Assembly: GCF_004001045.1 (NCBI RefSeq) | Contig: NZ_BIMK01000002.1 | Coordinates: 1 to 64,000, forward strand | Length of the DNA stretch: 64,000 nt | Origin: Paenibacillus chibensis | GTDB lineage: Bacteria; Bacillota; Bacilli; Paenibacillales; Paenibacillaceae | Direction: 5' to 3' | In this document: positions 53,001 to 60,846 of the stretch, in pieces | Position numbering within the stretch: the stretch's first letter is position 1 | Layout of the letters: the number at the start of each line of letters is the position of its first letter | Translations under genes and position numbers: made by a program | The notes under the pieces: model-generated | The model's database searches: none | Seen by the model: the letters and a program-made list of their open reading frames with translations, nothing else | What the model was told of the DNA's origin: nothing

Positions 53001-56000
53001 GCTGTAATAGTCAAGCAGCGATACGAAATCCGTCAATCCGTTGCTGACCGGCGATAAATGCAGCCTTACCGAAAAGTTGGAATTGAGTGGAGTCGACCAG
53101 AAGTTTCCGGCCGCTGTCTCGTCGAATACGCCGTCATTGTTAATCAGGATCGTTGAACCGACCCCAGACAAGAGGCTGTTCAGATTTTGCGGCGTGCCGC
53201 CGAAATTGCTCTTTTCCGTCAGCAGCAAAGAACCGCCGCGGTTCACAAAGCTTTTCAATACGGCAATTTCGCTCTCCGAGTAAGCACTGCTCGGATGCGT
53301 CACCATCAACACGCCGACATCATTCAAGAGCTGATCCGACAGCGCGGTTTTATTTTCCACCACGGTATACCCCTGCTGCTTCAGCTTCAAGGTGAGGTCC
53401 GTCAAGTTGTTGGCGTATGTCCCCGTGTCACTTGTCGTGTTCTCATTGTTGTGCGTGGCGTCGATCATGACCTTGATGCCCAGCGGAGCTTTCACGTCAA
53501 CCGCCTGCTCGAACTTGTTATCGCCAAGGTCATTGCCGTCTCCGGCTGCCAGCACGACGATCAGCTTATGGCTGCCGGCTACCGGATTCGCCCACACCAC
53601 GCTCGCGTTCACGTTTTGGTTGGACGTAAGGGAAGGAATGGCTGCATCCCCAATCCAATGACCCGAGTCGATGCTGTCGTAATAAAAATGAGCGGTCAGG
53701 TTCGTCAGCGCGATCGTGCCCAAATTGGAGATTCCCGCTTTCAGCGTCGCCGGAATGCCTGCAATCGCTGCCCCTTCCGTGATCGAAAGATCGTTCACTT
53801 TGACTGACAGTGGATCGGCTGGAGACCAGATCGGCGACGAATAGGTACGGTCTCCGTCCTTTTGGGTGACTCGGACGACGAACCACTGCTGGCCGCCCAC
53901 CACATTGACCGCCGGTTTCCAGCTGAAGGAAGTCGATTCATCCGTAGGCGTATAGCTATCGATGACCCGGCCTCCGTTCGTCACCAATTCCACCTTCGCG
54001 ATGTTGTCGTTGGAAGGCGTCTTGATGAAGCTGTACTTGGGATCCGAAGAGCTTTCCGATACCGGGTCGCTGCCCGTAATATCGAACTGGAGATTTTTGG
54101 AGTCTACTGTAGCTCCCATGTAATATCCGTTCGCGAGTACGTCCAGCGAAAAGTTGGGATCCTCGCTGAAGTAAACGTGCATCTTGCGCATCGCGTCCAG
54201 AAGGGATTCCTGGGAAAGATCCTTCGCGACGATGACTGTGCGTTTTTTCGTTTGTCCCCAGGTGGCGTCATGGTTGTCCTCCCCGTAAGTCGGAGCCACA
54301 TGCCATCCCAAGTCCAGTGCGCTGAAAAACTTGTTTTCGGCGTTGACGTAAGAGTAGTTGCCGGAGCCGTTGCCGACTTCAAGCATCGTAAACAGCCTGT
54401 CCACGTTTTTATCGTAAGGGATAAAATTGTCGAATGCGTTCGCGGACATGGCCGGATGGTTGAACTGGGCCACGATGTTGTCGTAGGTCAACGTCCAGGC
54501 ATAATAATTTTGAAGATTTTGGTATTTTCCGCCGTTTTGGATCCGGTCGATGAAGTTGGTCGTTCCGAACACGTTGGAATGTCCCCACGTCGTCGACGTC
54601 ATTTCGAATGCCGGGAATACGACGAAATTTCCATCTTTCGTATACGTATTGGCCAGGTCTTTCGTAAGCTGCCAATCCGCGCCGCCGGTGCGCTCCGGCA
54701 TACCGTTATGGTCCACCGAATCGGAGCCTGCGAGACTGGAGTCGATATCATGCGAATGATCGGAGAACGCGAAATAGTCGTAACCATGCGCCTGTGCCGC
54801 CTGCAAAGCCATTTCCGGAGAACCTTTGGCATCATGGGATATTTGCGTATGGTTATGCGTCGTGCCGCGATAATGGTTTCCGCCGGCGAACCGCTGAACA
54901 ATCTGGAACGTCCACGACGTGGTCGACGGGTTGCCGAGCTTATCTTTCGCGTTTACCGTTACCGTGTGCTCGCCGACCTTCAAATCATCTTCGCTCGTCA
55001 GCACAAGCTTGATCTGGGTTTCCGACTTTGCCGCTTTGGCCGTGAAGTCTTTGCCGTCGATGGAAATGCTGAGCGAAGCTGCATCGACTCCGTTCGGATC
55101 ATCCAGATCTACGGATACCACCGGATGGTACGATTCGATGCTGTCCATCCGGGCAGGCTGCTCGTTGGCATAAGCCGGACCATCCTTATCCTCGACGATA
55201 TCAACCCCGTGCGGATGATCGGCATCTCCGGAGGTTTTAGACGTCTGACCTGCGCTTTGAGCCTCGATGTAATAATAAATTTTGGATGCCTTCACATTGT
55301 CTTTGGCAATTTGGGCATTGTAATTAACTTTATCGGCCGATTCCATCGGGATGGACTGGAACGCGGATTCCCCTTCATTTTTATAATAAAGAGTCACCGA
55401 GTCCGCATATTTGGCCGTCGCCTTGACCGAGACGTCGAGACCGGTATATGCCTTGGTCAAAGGAACGTGAGTAAACTGCAGATCCCCTTTAATGTCCGAG
55501 GCATTCCTTGGCAGAATAAAATACCCGCTCGTATACGGCGAAATCAATTTCGATTGGCTCACGATGCCTGTGAAATTGTACATATCACCCAGGGCAAGAG
55601 CCGTGTTGATGTCGATGCTGGACGTTTTCAGTACTTTGATGACAGCCGTATTTCCCGAATCGTCAGTCACCGTAACGTTATAGTCGGGACCTTCCGACGG
55701 GATATTGGTCACTTTGCCTCGGACCGAAACCAATGTCCCTTCCAGCGGCTCCACCTTGGCATAAGCGCTCAAATCGTCAAGGTTATGGACGGTGGCGCTT
55801 GGCGCCGTATCCTGGCCCCCATCCGTAATCGAGGCTGCGATGAACTGCGCGGCACCCGCTGATAATACCAGCTTGCCCGCCACTTTCACCTTGCTGCCCA
55901 CCGATACGGGGAAGGAAGGATTTTGGCTGCTGATGACTTGGATGCCACCCGTGGTATCCTGGATGTAAAAGCTCGTTTTTTCAGTACCTAACGCGTTGTT

Positions 56001-58397
56001 GTCGGAGGTCACGATACCTTCGATCGTCGCGGCATATCCGGCGTTCAGCAGAAAGCCTTTGTCGTCGTTCTGGCGAAGATCCCCGATCGGAACGACGGTT
56101 CCCGGATTGCCTGCGGCGTCAACGCGTGCATAGACGCTTTCTTTCGGAGCCGGTTGAGCCATATCCTGATGTGTGACATAAACCGTCTGATTCAAGCCTG
56201 CATTCGCGAAGCTCAGCGAAAAAGATCCGTCGGCACCCGCATCAATCTGAGCTGCACGCGTAAGCTTTCCGCTATTCAGCACATATGCGCTTACTTTGGA
56301 TGAATCCGGTACGGATCCCGCGGAGCCTGTGACCGTTCCATTTCCGCCTGTGTTCGCAAAACGGATTTTGGCCGCGTCGGGGGATGTCATAAATTTCGAG
56401 TTTCTTACGAAAACCTCTTCCGGATTGCTGGTGCTGCCCGGCGCGTTTAAAACAAAGTCATTGGATGGGTTTTTGGAAAAGAATCCGTTGCCTGACCCGA
56501 ATGCGCCTTTAGGATCGGAACCGGCATCGGTTTTGCGAAGTATGGTTCCGCCTCCAATGCTGGAGTGATAGAACGGCGTACCCCAATGGTCGGTTTTAAG
56601 CGTGAAATTGGTGTTCGTTCCGTTGCCGTACGTCACGATATCGATGGCCTTTGGATCATCCTGGCCGCTTAAGGCCGAGACGGAATTCGCAATCCAGAGG
56701 ATTCCCCCCGTCGATGCGCTGGGGTTGATCGTTGTCGTCACGTCAGCAGTAACCGGAAGATCCTTGCCGGTGGCAGCTTTACTGCCTGCAACCAGATAGT
56801 ATCCATGGGCTTTGATCGTTCCCGTCAGCTTGGTGCCAGCCGTAAAACTGGTTGCCGCCGAGGAAGAGTAGTTGATGCTCCACTGGTTGTTGAAGTTAAT
56901 ATCCTGATCCGTCGTATTGTACAATTCAAAAAACTTGGTATTGTAGAATGCCCCGCCGTTTCCGCCATTGACATACATCTGGCTGATCACGACGTCCCCC
57001 GGTTTATCCATGCCTGCCGAGAAACTGACCGGGATCTTGTTGCTGATGATTTTGCCATTCTCTTGCGCGGTAACATAAAAAGAGGCTTGCGAGGATGGAT
57101 TGCTGAACGTCAGATTAAAAGATCCGTCCGCGGCAGCTGTTGTCGATCCTGCGATGGTGTTATCGGCAAAATATAAGGTAACCGCCGAATTGCCCGCTAC
57201 CGCGCCGACGGTTCCCACCACGTTCGTCAGGCTGGTCGCCGTCATTTTGGAAGCAGCCGGATCGGCGGTTTTGGCTTGAGTCACGTTGACCGAAGCCGCT
57301 GCCTTGAAGCCTCCATCGACGGTGCTAACCGTAATCACAGCAGCTCCCGGTCCCCTGGCCGTTACTTTACCTTGAGCATCCACGGTCGCAACCGCCTCGT
57401 TATCCGAAGCCCAAGTCACCTGCTGATTGGCCGCCGTTGCCGGTTGAACTTTGGCGTTTAACTGGTCGGATCCTCCAACCGTCAAATTTGAGCTGCTTTT
57501 ATCCAGCGTCACGCCTGTGACCTGAACCGGTCCATCCGTAACATCGACTTCCGCCGATGCTTGAAAATTCCCGTCAACCGTCGTTACGGTTATCGTCGCT
57601 TGTCCAGCGCCTACTCCGGTCACGACGCCGTTATCCACGGTCGCTGCCGCGGCATTGCTCGACGCCCAGGTCACGGACCGTTCCGTCGCATTCGACGGCT
57701 TGACGGCAGCGGTCAATGCTGCTTTTCCGCCGACAGAGATCGGAAGAACGCTTGGATCGAGTGATACGCCCGTCACGCCGACAGGCGCGGGAGGTTGAGT
57801 CAACCCTTTGACGGCAATGTCTGATATTCGGCTGTTACCGTTTGACGGCGCCGTAGTTCCCCCGTTGATCGAAACGTTCGTCGAATTCAACCATCGAATA
57901 TATACGGTATCCTGATTGTCTACGGCTGCAGGTAAGGAAAAGTCCTTTGGCGCGATTGTTGTGGTTAGCGCATAGGTTTCGGAAGCATCCGTAAAATCAG
58001 TACCGTTGAGGCTATACTGGATTTTAAAATCCCTTGGACCTGTTGCCGTTCCATATTGTTTGAAGGAAAGGGTCAATCCGTAATATCCTAACGTGCTCAG
58101 CTGTGCCTGCCAATACTCTCCGGAAGCCCAGTTGTCTTTATAAATCGTGTTGCCTGTTGAAGAATAGGTGGGCGTTCTTCCGCCGCTTAGAATCAGCTTC
58201 GCTTTATTGGCGTTGGAAGGAATGCCGCTATTCGCAGTGTCCAGGTTCGCTGCCGAAAATGTCCAGCCCGCAACGACTTCCGGGGTCGCGTCGTCCGCCT
58301 TAACCTCTAGCGTGCCCGGCATAACCGATGCCGCCATAATCAACACGGTTAATGCAGCGCTGACCCACTTCCTGTACTTACTCATCCACTTAAACAT
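50016..58397 (-). CDS. Giant S-layer-anchored multidomain protein with CehA/PHP metallohydrolase
   Basis: About 2,793 residues. Start at 58397 (MFKWMSKYRKW) is preferred, because AGGAG lies 10 nt upstream; ATGs at 58418 and further up have weak sites. Order of domains, residues approximate: signal peptide 1-35; jelly-roll-like 40-200; Big_2 x2 205-372; lamin-tail-like 463-665; OB-fold nuclease-accessory type 768-972; Fn3-like pieces; CehA/McbA PHP hydrolase 1172-1525 (THNHTQIS, FSDHSHDID, HSNVFG, FNHPA, EDNHD metal ligands); CARDB-like 1530-1635; GATase1-like 1636-1912; two OB-folds 1916-2104; Big_2 x3 2108-2375; Gly/Ser/Asn linker; a beta domain; three SLH domains 2612-2792. It is secreted and bound to wall polysaccharide; a phosphoesterase on extracellular substrate is likely. 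Monocistronic. Confidence 0.92.
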   Translation of the reverse strand: MFKWMSKYRKWVSAALTVLIMAASVMPGTLEVKADDATPEVVAGWTFSAANLDTANSGIPSNANKAKLILSGGRTPTYSSTGNTIYKDNWASGEYWQAQLSTLGYYGLTLSFKQYGTATGPRDFKIQYSLNGTDFTDASETYALTTTIAPKDFSLPAAVDNQDTVYIRWLNSTNVSINGGTTAPSNGNSRISDIAVKGLTQPPAPVGVTGVSLDPSVLPISVGGKAALTAAVKPSNATERSVTWASSNAAAATVDNGVVTGVGAGQATITVTTVDGNFQASAEVDVTDGPVQVTGVTLDKSSSNLTVGGSDQLNAKVQPATAANQQVTWASDNEAVATVDAQGKVTARGPGAAVITVSTVDGGFKAAASVNVTQAKTADPAASKMTATSLTNVVGTVGAVAGNSAVTLYFADNTIAGSTTAAADGSFNLTFSNPSSQASFYVTAQENGKIISNKIPVSFSAGMDKPGDVVISQMYVNGGNGGAFYNTKFFELYNTTDQDINFNNQWSINYSSSAATSFTAGTKLTGTIKAHGYYLVAGSKAATGKDLPVTADVTTTINPSASTGGILWIANSVSALSGQDDPKAIDIVTYGNGTNTNFTLKTDHWGTPFYHSSIGGGTILRKTDAGSDPKGAFGSGNGFFSKNPSNDFVLNAPGSTSNPEEVFVRNSKFMTSPDAAKIRFANTGGNGTVTGSAGSVPDSSKVSAYVLNSGKLTRAAQIDAGADGSFSLSFANAGLNQTVYVTHQDMAQPAPKESVYARVDAAGNPGTVVPIGDLRQNDDKGFLLNAGYAATIEGIVTSDNNALGTEKTSFYIQDTTGGIQVISSQNPSFPVSVGSKVKVAGKLVLSAGAAQFIAASITDGGQDTAPSATVHNLDDLSAYAKVEPLEGTLVSVRGKVTNIPSEGPDYNVTVTDDSGNTAVIKVLKTSSIDINTALALGDMYNFTGIVSQSKLISPYTSGYFILPRNASDIKGDLQFTHVPLTKAYTGLDVSVKATAKYADSVTLYYKNEGESAFQSIPMESADKVNYNAQIAKDNVKASKIYYYIEAQSAGQTSKTSGDADHPHGVDIVEDKDGPAYANEQPARMDSIESYHPVVSVDLDDPNGVDAASLSISIDGKDFTAKAAKSETQIKLVLTSEDDLKVGEHTVTVNAKDKLGNPSTTSWTFQIVQRFAGGNHYRGTTHNHTQISHDAKGSPEMALQAAQAHGYDYFAFSDHSHDIDSSLAGSDSVDHNGMPERTGGADWQLTKDLANTYTKDGNFVVFPAFEMTSTTWGHSNVFGTTNFIDRIQNGGKYQNLQNYYAWTLTYDNIVAQFNHPAMSANAFDNFIPYDKNVDRLFTMLEVGNGSGNYSYVNAENKFFSALDLGWHVAPTYGEDNHDATWGQTKKRTVIVAKDLSQESLLDAMRKMHVYFSEDPNFSLDVLANGYYMGATVDSKNLQFDITGSDPVSESSSDPKYSFIKTPSNDNIAKVELVTNGGRVIDSYTPTDESTSFSWKPAVNVVGGQQWFVVRVTQKDGDRTYSSPIWSPADPLSVKVNDLSITEGAAIAGIPATLKAGISNLGTIALTNLTAHFYYDSIDSGHWIGDAAIPSLTSNQNVNASVVWANPVAGSHKLIVVLAAGDGNDLGDNKFEQAVDVKAPLGIKVMIDATHNNENTTSDTGTYANNLTDLTLKLKQQGYTVVENKTALSDQLLNDVGVLMVTHPSSAYSESEIAVLKSFVNRGGSLLLTEKSNFGGTPQNLNSLLSGVGSTILINNDGVFDETAAGNFWSTPLNSNFSVRLHLSPVSNGLTDFVSLLDYYSGPSLAGNDGSGNKVPLANSSTVTILATGNETTFQDSPQVKADTVKYNVHTSNGKTGPALTNVTGGTAIPLVASEQIGKGRIFVAGMNIFNDKQMTQNDGPTNNVPFGLKIVNWLANRETKITPIHDVRQLPEGTDVVVQGKVTTTAFYDSAYIQDETGGIVAFSEVPEGKLQLGDTVRVYGHIGSFENDKELIFDRFDNSIVKIDSGPPVEPKRVSTAESVSETNQGQLVQVKGKVKAIPDESTYIVDDGSGEVTVFVDGYITNKTGAPADIKVGDTLLATGLSGKYSKGDRIRVRDTKELIVVDATATPVSGVTLDKTVLGLKVGESKQLTATVAPVTADNKAITWTTSDDNVASVDATGNVTAIAEGTATITVTTEDGGFTATSIVTVTKDDSSGGDDDTAVTGVTLDKLTLSLKVGEAGQLIATVAPDTAVNKAVTWTTSDDNVVSVDATGNVTAIAEGTATITVTTEEGGFTATSIVTVTKDDSSGGDHTPITGVILDKPALSLKVGETDQLKAIIIPDTALYKAVTWASSDSSVAAVDAVGKVTANAAGTAIITVTTEDGGFKATSIVTVSNPNSGDTGGGGNSGSGGNNGSSGNTGSSGNTGNGGNTGNGGGSGNDSSGSSVTIPSGSLAGGTNGIIAVEVPAQTTEVNLPGNVADLIKQNALQIHSDLITLTLPSELLWQLYGKLTAEEQQGSSISLKLIPLNDADAKNVINDSSQAAHASLKLGGSIYDLTLSIKSADGKSVVLSKFDKPITIKLKVDGSIHPKRAGIYYIADNGKLEYVGGTYADGYMIAQISHFSKYAVFEMMKAFADVPASHWAAEVIQELASKQLVNGTSDTTFEPERKVTRAEFAALLVRALKLTDTGSVAFADVKDGDWYAEAVSMAVKAGIIQGKTPTFFDANAHITREEMVTMLMRGYEHAYGKPALKGQAVFSDETKVSAWALPFVKSATELKLVQGRSAGKFDPKGITTRAESAQVIYNVLIQTTR
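51148..51262 (-). repeat. 18-bp minisatellite in the linker-coding DNA
   Basis: Tandem units like TTTCCTGTATTACCGCTG (plus strand) encode GNTGSS/GNTGNG hexapeptides of the linker before the C-terminal beta domain. Copies differ by one to three bases. Confidence 0.75.
51537..51984 (-). repeat. 279-bp tandem duplication of Big_2-coding DNA
   Basis: Bases 51537-51705 and 51816-51984 are almost identical (fewer than ten differences by eye), with a period of 279 bp (93 codons). The rest of the unit has diverged more. It encodes the neighbouring Big_2 domains near residues 2110-2290. Confidence 0.8.
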
Positions 58398-58769
58398 TTG
58401 AGCATGGCTCCTATTCATAATGTCGTTTTTCCGGTTTTTCAAAAAGCATCTTGCAAACCTCACCCTCCTTGACACAACCGGGTTCCCGCTAATCATTCAT
58501 CAATAAACATCCCTCTTTCTTGAGTTCCTCTTCGTTGTACCAACTGAATCCGCACACAGACTCAGCCGACATTGTTAATTATATTAACTTTTGTAAACAC
58601 AAGATTATCCCTCTGTTAAGTCACAATAAACATATGTCAAAAAAAGAATATACAAATATACCCAAGTGGCAGGCCAATGGGTTCGCCAAACCCTTTTCTG
58701 GAGCAGATTCTGAGCGTCCGCCTTATTTTTACTCCGTATAAAATTGTTGGCCTTGCGAAACATTGAGGT

Positions 58770-58844
58770 GCATACCGATTCTTTTGCCGGAGGCTTGGAC
58801 TTGCGGTGATCATCGGAGGCGTGGTGCTGACCAAGCTGAAATGA
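58770..58844 (+). pseudogene. Remnant of an SMR/EamA-type transporter C-terminus
   Basis: The frame ending at the TGA 58842-58844 reads RLGLAVIIGGVVLTKLK, the typical last helix and end of small multidrug resistance or EamA transporters. No upstream part or start is present. A terminator follows 40 bp later. Confidence 0.4.
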
Positions 58845-58879
58845 ATCCCCCGCCGTGTTTGTGGTAGTCGCTGAACGCA

Positions 58880-58918
58880 AAAAAACGGTCCTGACGCTTT
58901 CATCAGACCGTTTGCTTT
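58880..58918 (+). terminator. Terminator after the transporter remnant
   Basis: Stem AAACGGTC/GACCGTTT plus TGA/TCA, followed by GCTTTC; an A run on the other side makes it bidirectional. Confidence 0.65.
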
Positions 58919-58949
58919 CAAAGTTTATATTCATTGTGCAAAATATTCG

Positions 58950-59108
58950 ATGCCAGAAAAGATTCAATCATTTCCGAATACTGGACATAAGATCCCTGTT
59001 GATGCCTTTACAAAGGAACTGCGAGAAAAGCCGCACAAAAACTTTGATGAGGCAGAAATCCAAAGCGTGATGTTGCTTAATTCTTGTAAGAAAGCAACAA
59101 TGGATTAG
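58950..59108 (+). CDS. Short frame (52 aa), unrecognised, possibly a remnant
   Basis: ATG at 58950 to TAG at 59108, encoding MPEKIQSFPNTGHKIPVDAF and a charged C-terminal half ending KKATMD. No ribosome site is visible. The composition looks protein-like, so it may be the end of a lost gene. I do not recognise it. Confidence 0.3.
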   Translation: MPEKIQSFPNTGHKIPVDAFTKELREKPHKNFDEAEIQSVMLLNSCKKATMD

Positions 59109-59195
59109 AGTGCGGTCTCTTCTTTTAGAGCGGTCATCACTTACGGTTTGTCCGATGGGACAGACTAATCAGCCTATCAATCGGAGTTGGTCTTA

Positions 59196-59606
59196 ATGAA
59201 GTTTACATTCACAAGGAATTTACCGAAGACCGAACGCTATATCTCCTCGAAGCGATATCTTAAAGCAACCTTGGGTCACATAGATTCGCTTGATGTGAAT
59301 TTTGGTTTGCGCAGGAAGTTCGAGTTTGATTCAAGATGCACCAACAAACCGAAAATAAATGGCCTCGTTGTTGTATCCGTATCAGTTAATCGTTCAAGGG
59401 AAGGTATAGTTTCGTTTTATCCTGTTACTGTTTCTGGTTTACCAGACACGGCTATTTCTGCGTTTCAAGAAAATATCCTACAAAAAATCAGTGCATGGAT
59501 TGATGGTGTTGTCGGGAAATCAGATGCATCAATCCTTGGAGTTGAACAATTAATCGTAGAGTTCGAAGACAATTCCTTCAGATTTCATCATGTAACATTT
59601 CTTTAA
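59196..59606 (+). CDS. Hypothetical protein (136 aa)
   Basis: 136 residues from the ATG at 59196 (GGAG 10 nt upstream). It has no signal peptide or membrane segment. The sequence alternates predicted strands and one amphipathic helix (AISAFQENILQKISAWIDGV), ending VEQLIVEFEDNSFRFHHVTFL (given in part). I do not recognise a family. The AT-rich codon use differs from the neighbours, which suggests recent acquisition. Confidence 0.65.
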   Translation: MKFTFTRNLPKTERYISSKRYLKATLGHIDSLDVNFGLRRKFEFDSRCTNKPKINGLVVVSVSVNRSREGIVSFYPVTVSGLPDTAISAFQENILQKISAWIDGVVGKSDASILGVEQLIVEFEDNSFRFHHVTFL

Positions 59607-59652
59607 AGCTTCAACTTTGCAACAATATCTACGAAAAGAATTTGATTTCCCT

Positions 59653-60018
59653 TCAGACCTGACGCAAAAAACCGGTCAGTGTGACCGCTGAAAACAGGAA
59701 CACGCCAGAGTATAGAGGCCAAAAGGCATCTTTGAATATGAACATGCCGGCGATTCCTGACAACAGCAGTCCGGCCGCATTCATGACCGCCACAATAACC
59801 GCGGTGCTGCGAAATAACCGCAGGAATCCGTAATGCATCAGGCTTAAGCAAATATAGTAAGGAAACAATACGAGAAAAACGAGTACGGCGGGAACGAAAG
59901 GCCCCATATCCATGAGGGAATCATCCTCCATCTGCGTTGCGGCGACGGCCCATGCCAGGGCAAGGATCGGCGAGCAGGCGAAGAGATTCAACATCAGCTG
60001 TTTTTTCGGATCGCTCAT
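59653..60018 (-). CDS. Hypothetical four-helix membrane protein
   Basis: 121 residues with four hydrophobic segments (about 10-28, 39-60, 70-90, 97-117). GAGGAG precedes the ATG. No family is recognised. It lies 28 bp downstream of the LysE gene, so it may be cotranscribed. Confidence 0.72.
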   Translation of the reverse strand: MSDPKKQLMLNLFACSPILALAWAVAATQMEDDSLMDMGPFVPAVLVFLVLFPYYICLSLMHYGFLRLFRSTAVIVAVMNAAGLLLSGIAGMFIFKDAFWPLYSGVFLFSAVTLTGFLRQV

Positions 60019-60046
60019 CGGATCGATCTCTCCTCATCCGTTAATC

Positions 60047-60664
60047 TTAAGCCACATGAAACAGTTTCAGCGCAATATAGACGGCCACGCCCCAAATGAC
60101 AAGAGCGGACAGCTTGTTGATGATGCCCAGCACCCTGCCGCCATGGTCCGCGTCTCCGACTTTTTTGCCGGCGTAGGCAAGGGCGAAGAACCAGAGCCAG
60201 GAGACAGCCATCGTGGAGACCGTAAACGCCAGCTTGTTCATTCCCGTGTAGCCGAGCGAGCTCGTGCCGATGACGCCGATCGTATCCAAAATCGCATGCG
60301 GGTTCAGAAGCGACACCGACATGGCGAACATGATCTGCTTCTTCGCAGGCAGCGACGCCTTGCGCCGGTCCAGCTTCGCCGGCTTGCTCTTCCAGATAGA
60401 CCAGCCCATATATAGCAAAAATGCCAGGCCAATGATGAAAATCGTTGTCTGCAGCGCGGGAATCGTGAACACCACGACCGACACGCCGAGCACCGCAAGC
60501 AGGATCAGCAGCATATCGCAGCAGGCTGCCGTGACGATGACCGGAATGGCCCCTTTGAATTGGGGCTGCGAGGCCCCTTGGTTAAAAATAAACACATTTT
60601 GCGCGCCTAAAGGCAAAATAAGCCCCAGCGCAAGCAGCATACCGTGAATGATGGCAGTCAGCAT
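60047..60664 (-). CDS. LysE/ArgO family amino acid exporter
   Basis: 205 residues, six helices. The LysE signature LGLILPLGAQNVFIFNQGA is at about 12-30 and SLLNPHAILDTIGVIG at about 117-132. It exports basic amino acids such as lysine or arginine to avoid overload. No regulator gene is adjacent. Confidence 0.92.
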   Translation of the reverse strand: MLTAIIHGMLLALGLILPLGAQNVFIFNQGASQPQFKGAIPVIVTAACCDMLLILLAVLGVSVVVFTIPALQTTIFIIGLAFLLYMGWSIWKSKPAKLDRRKASLPAKKQIMFAMSVSLLNPHAILDTIGVIGTSSLGYTGMNKLAFTVSTMAVSWLWFFALAYAGKKVGDADHGGRVLGIINKLSALVIWGVAVYIALKLFHVA

Positions 60665-60792
60665 ATCCGTTAAACCTTGTCCTTTCCGTCAAAATCAATC
60701 GCAAATCTCATGTATATCCGGAACTCCCCCGAGGAATGTATATCTTATCATGCGTTCCGGATTCTGTGAATGCCATCTTGGAGGACGATAAC

Positions 60793-60828
60793 AAAAAAAC
60801 ACCGGATCAAAAGCATCCGGTGTTTTTC
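60793..60828. terminator. Terminator of the acyl-CoA dehydrogenase-like gene
   Basis: Perfect stem ACACCGGAT/ATCCGGTGT, T runs on both sides; 19 bp past the minus-strand stop. Confidence 0.88.
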
Positions 60829-60846
60829 TCTGTATTTATAGCTCGC

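Larger units (their letters stand above)
58398..59195. other. AT-richer intergenic zone with gene remnants
   Basis: About 800 bp with no intact recognised gene. It holds the upstream region of the giant gene, a transporter remnant with terminator and a 52-codon frame, listed separately. The lower GC and fragments suggest past insertion and decay. Confidence 0.5.

Noticed and set aside
53862..55862. 666-codon open frame on the plus strand
   Set aside because: Fully antisense to the giant SLH gene; no ribosome site or recognisable fold, caused by GC-rich codons of the real gene.
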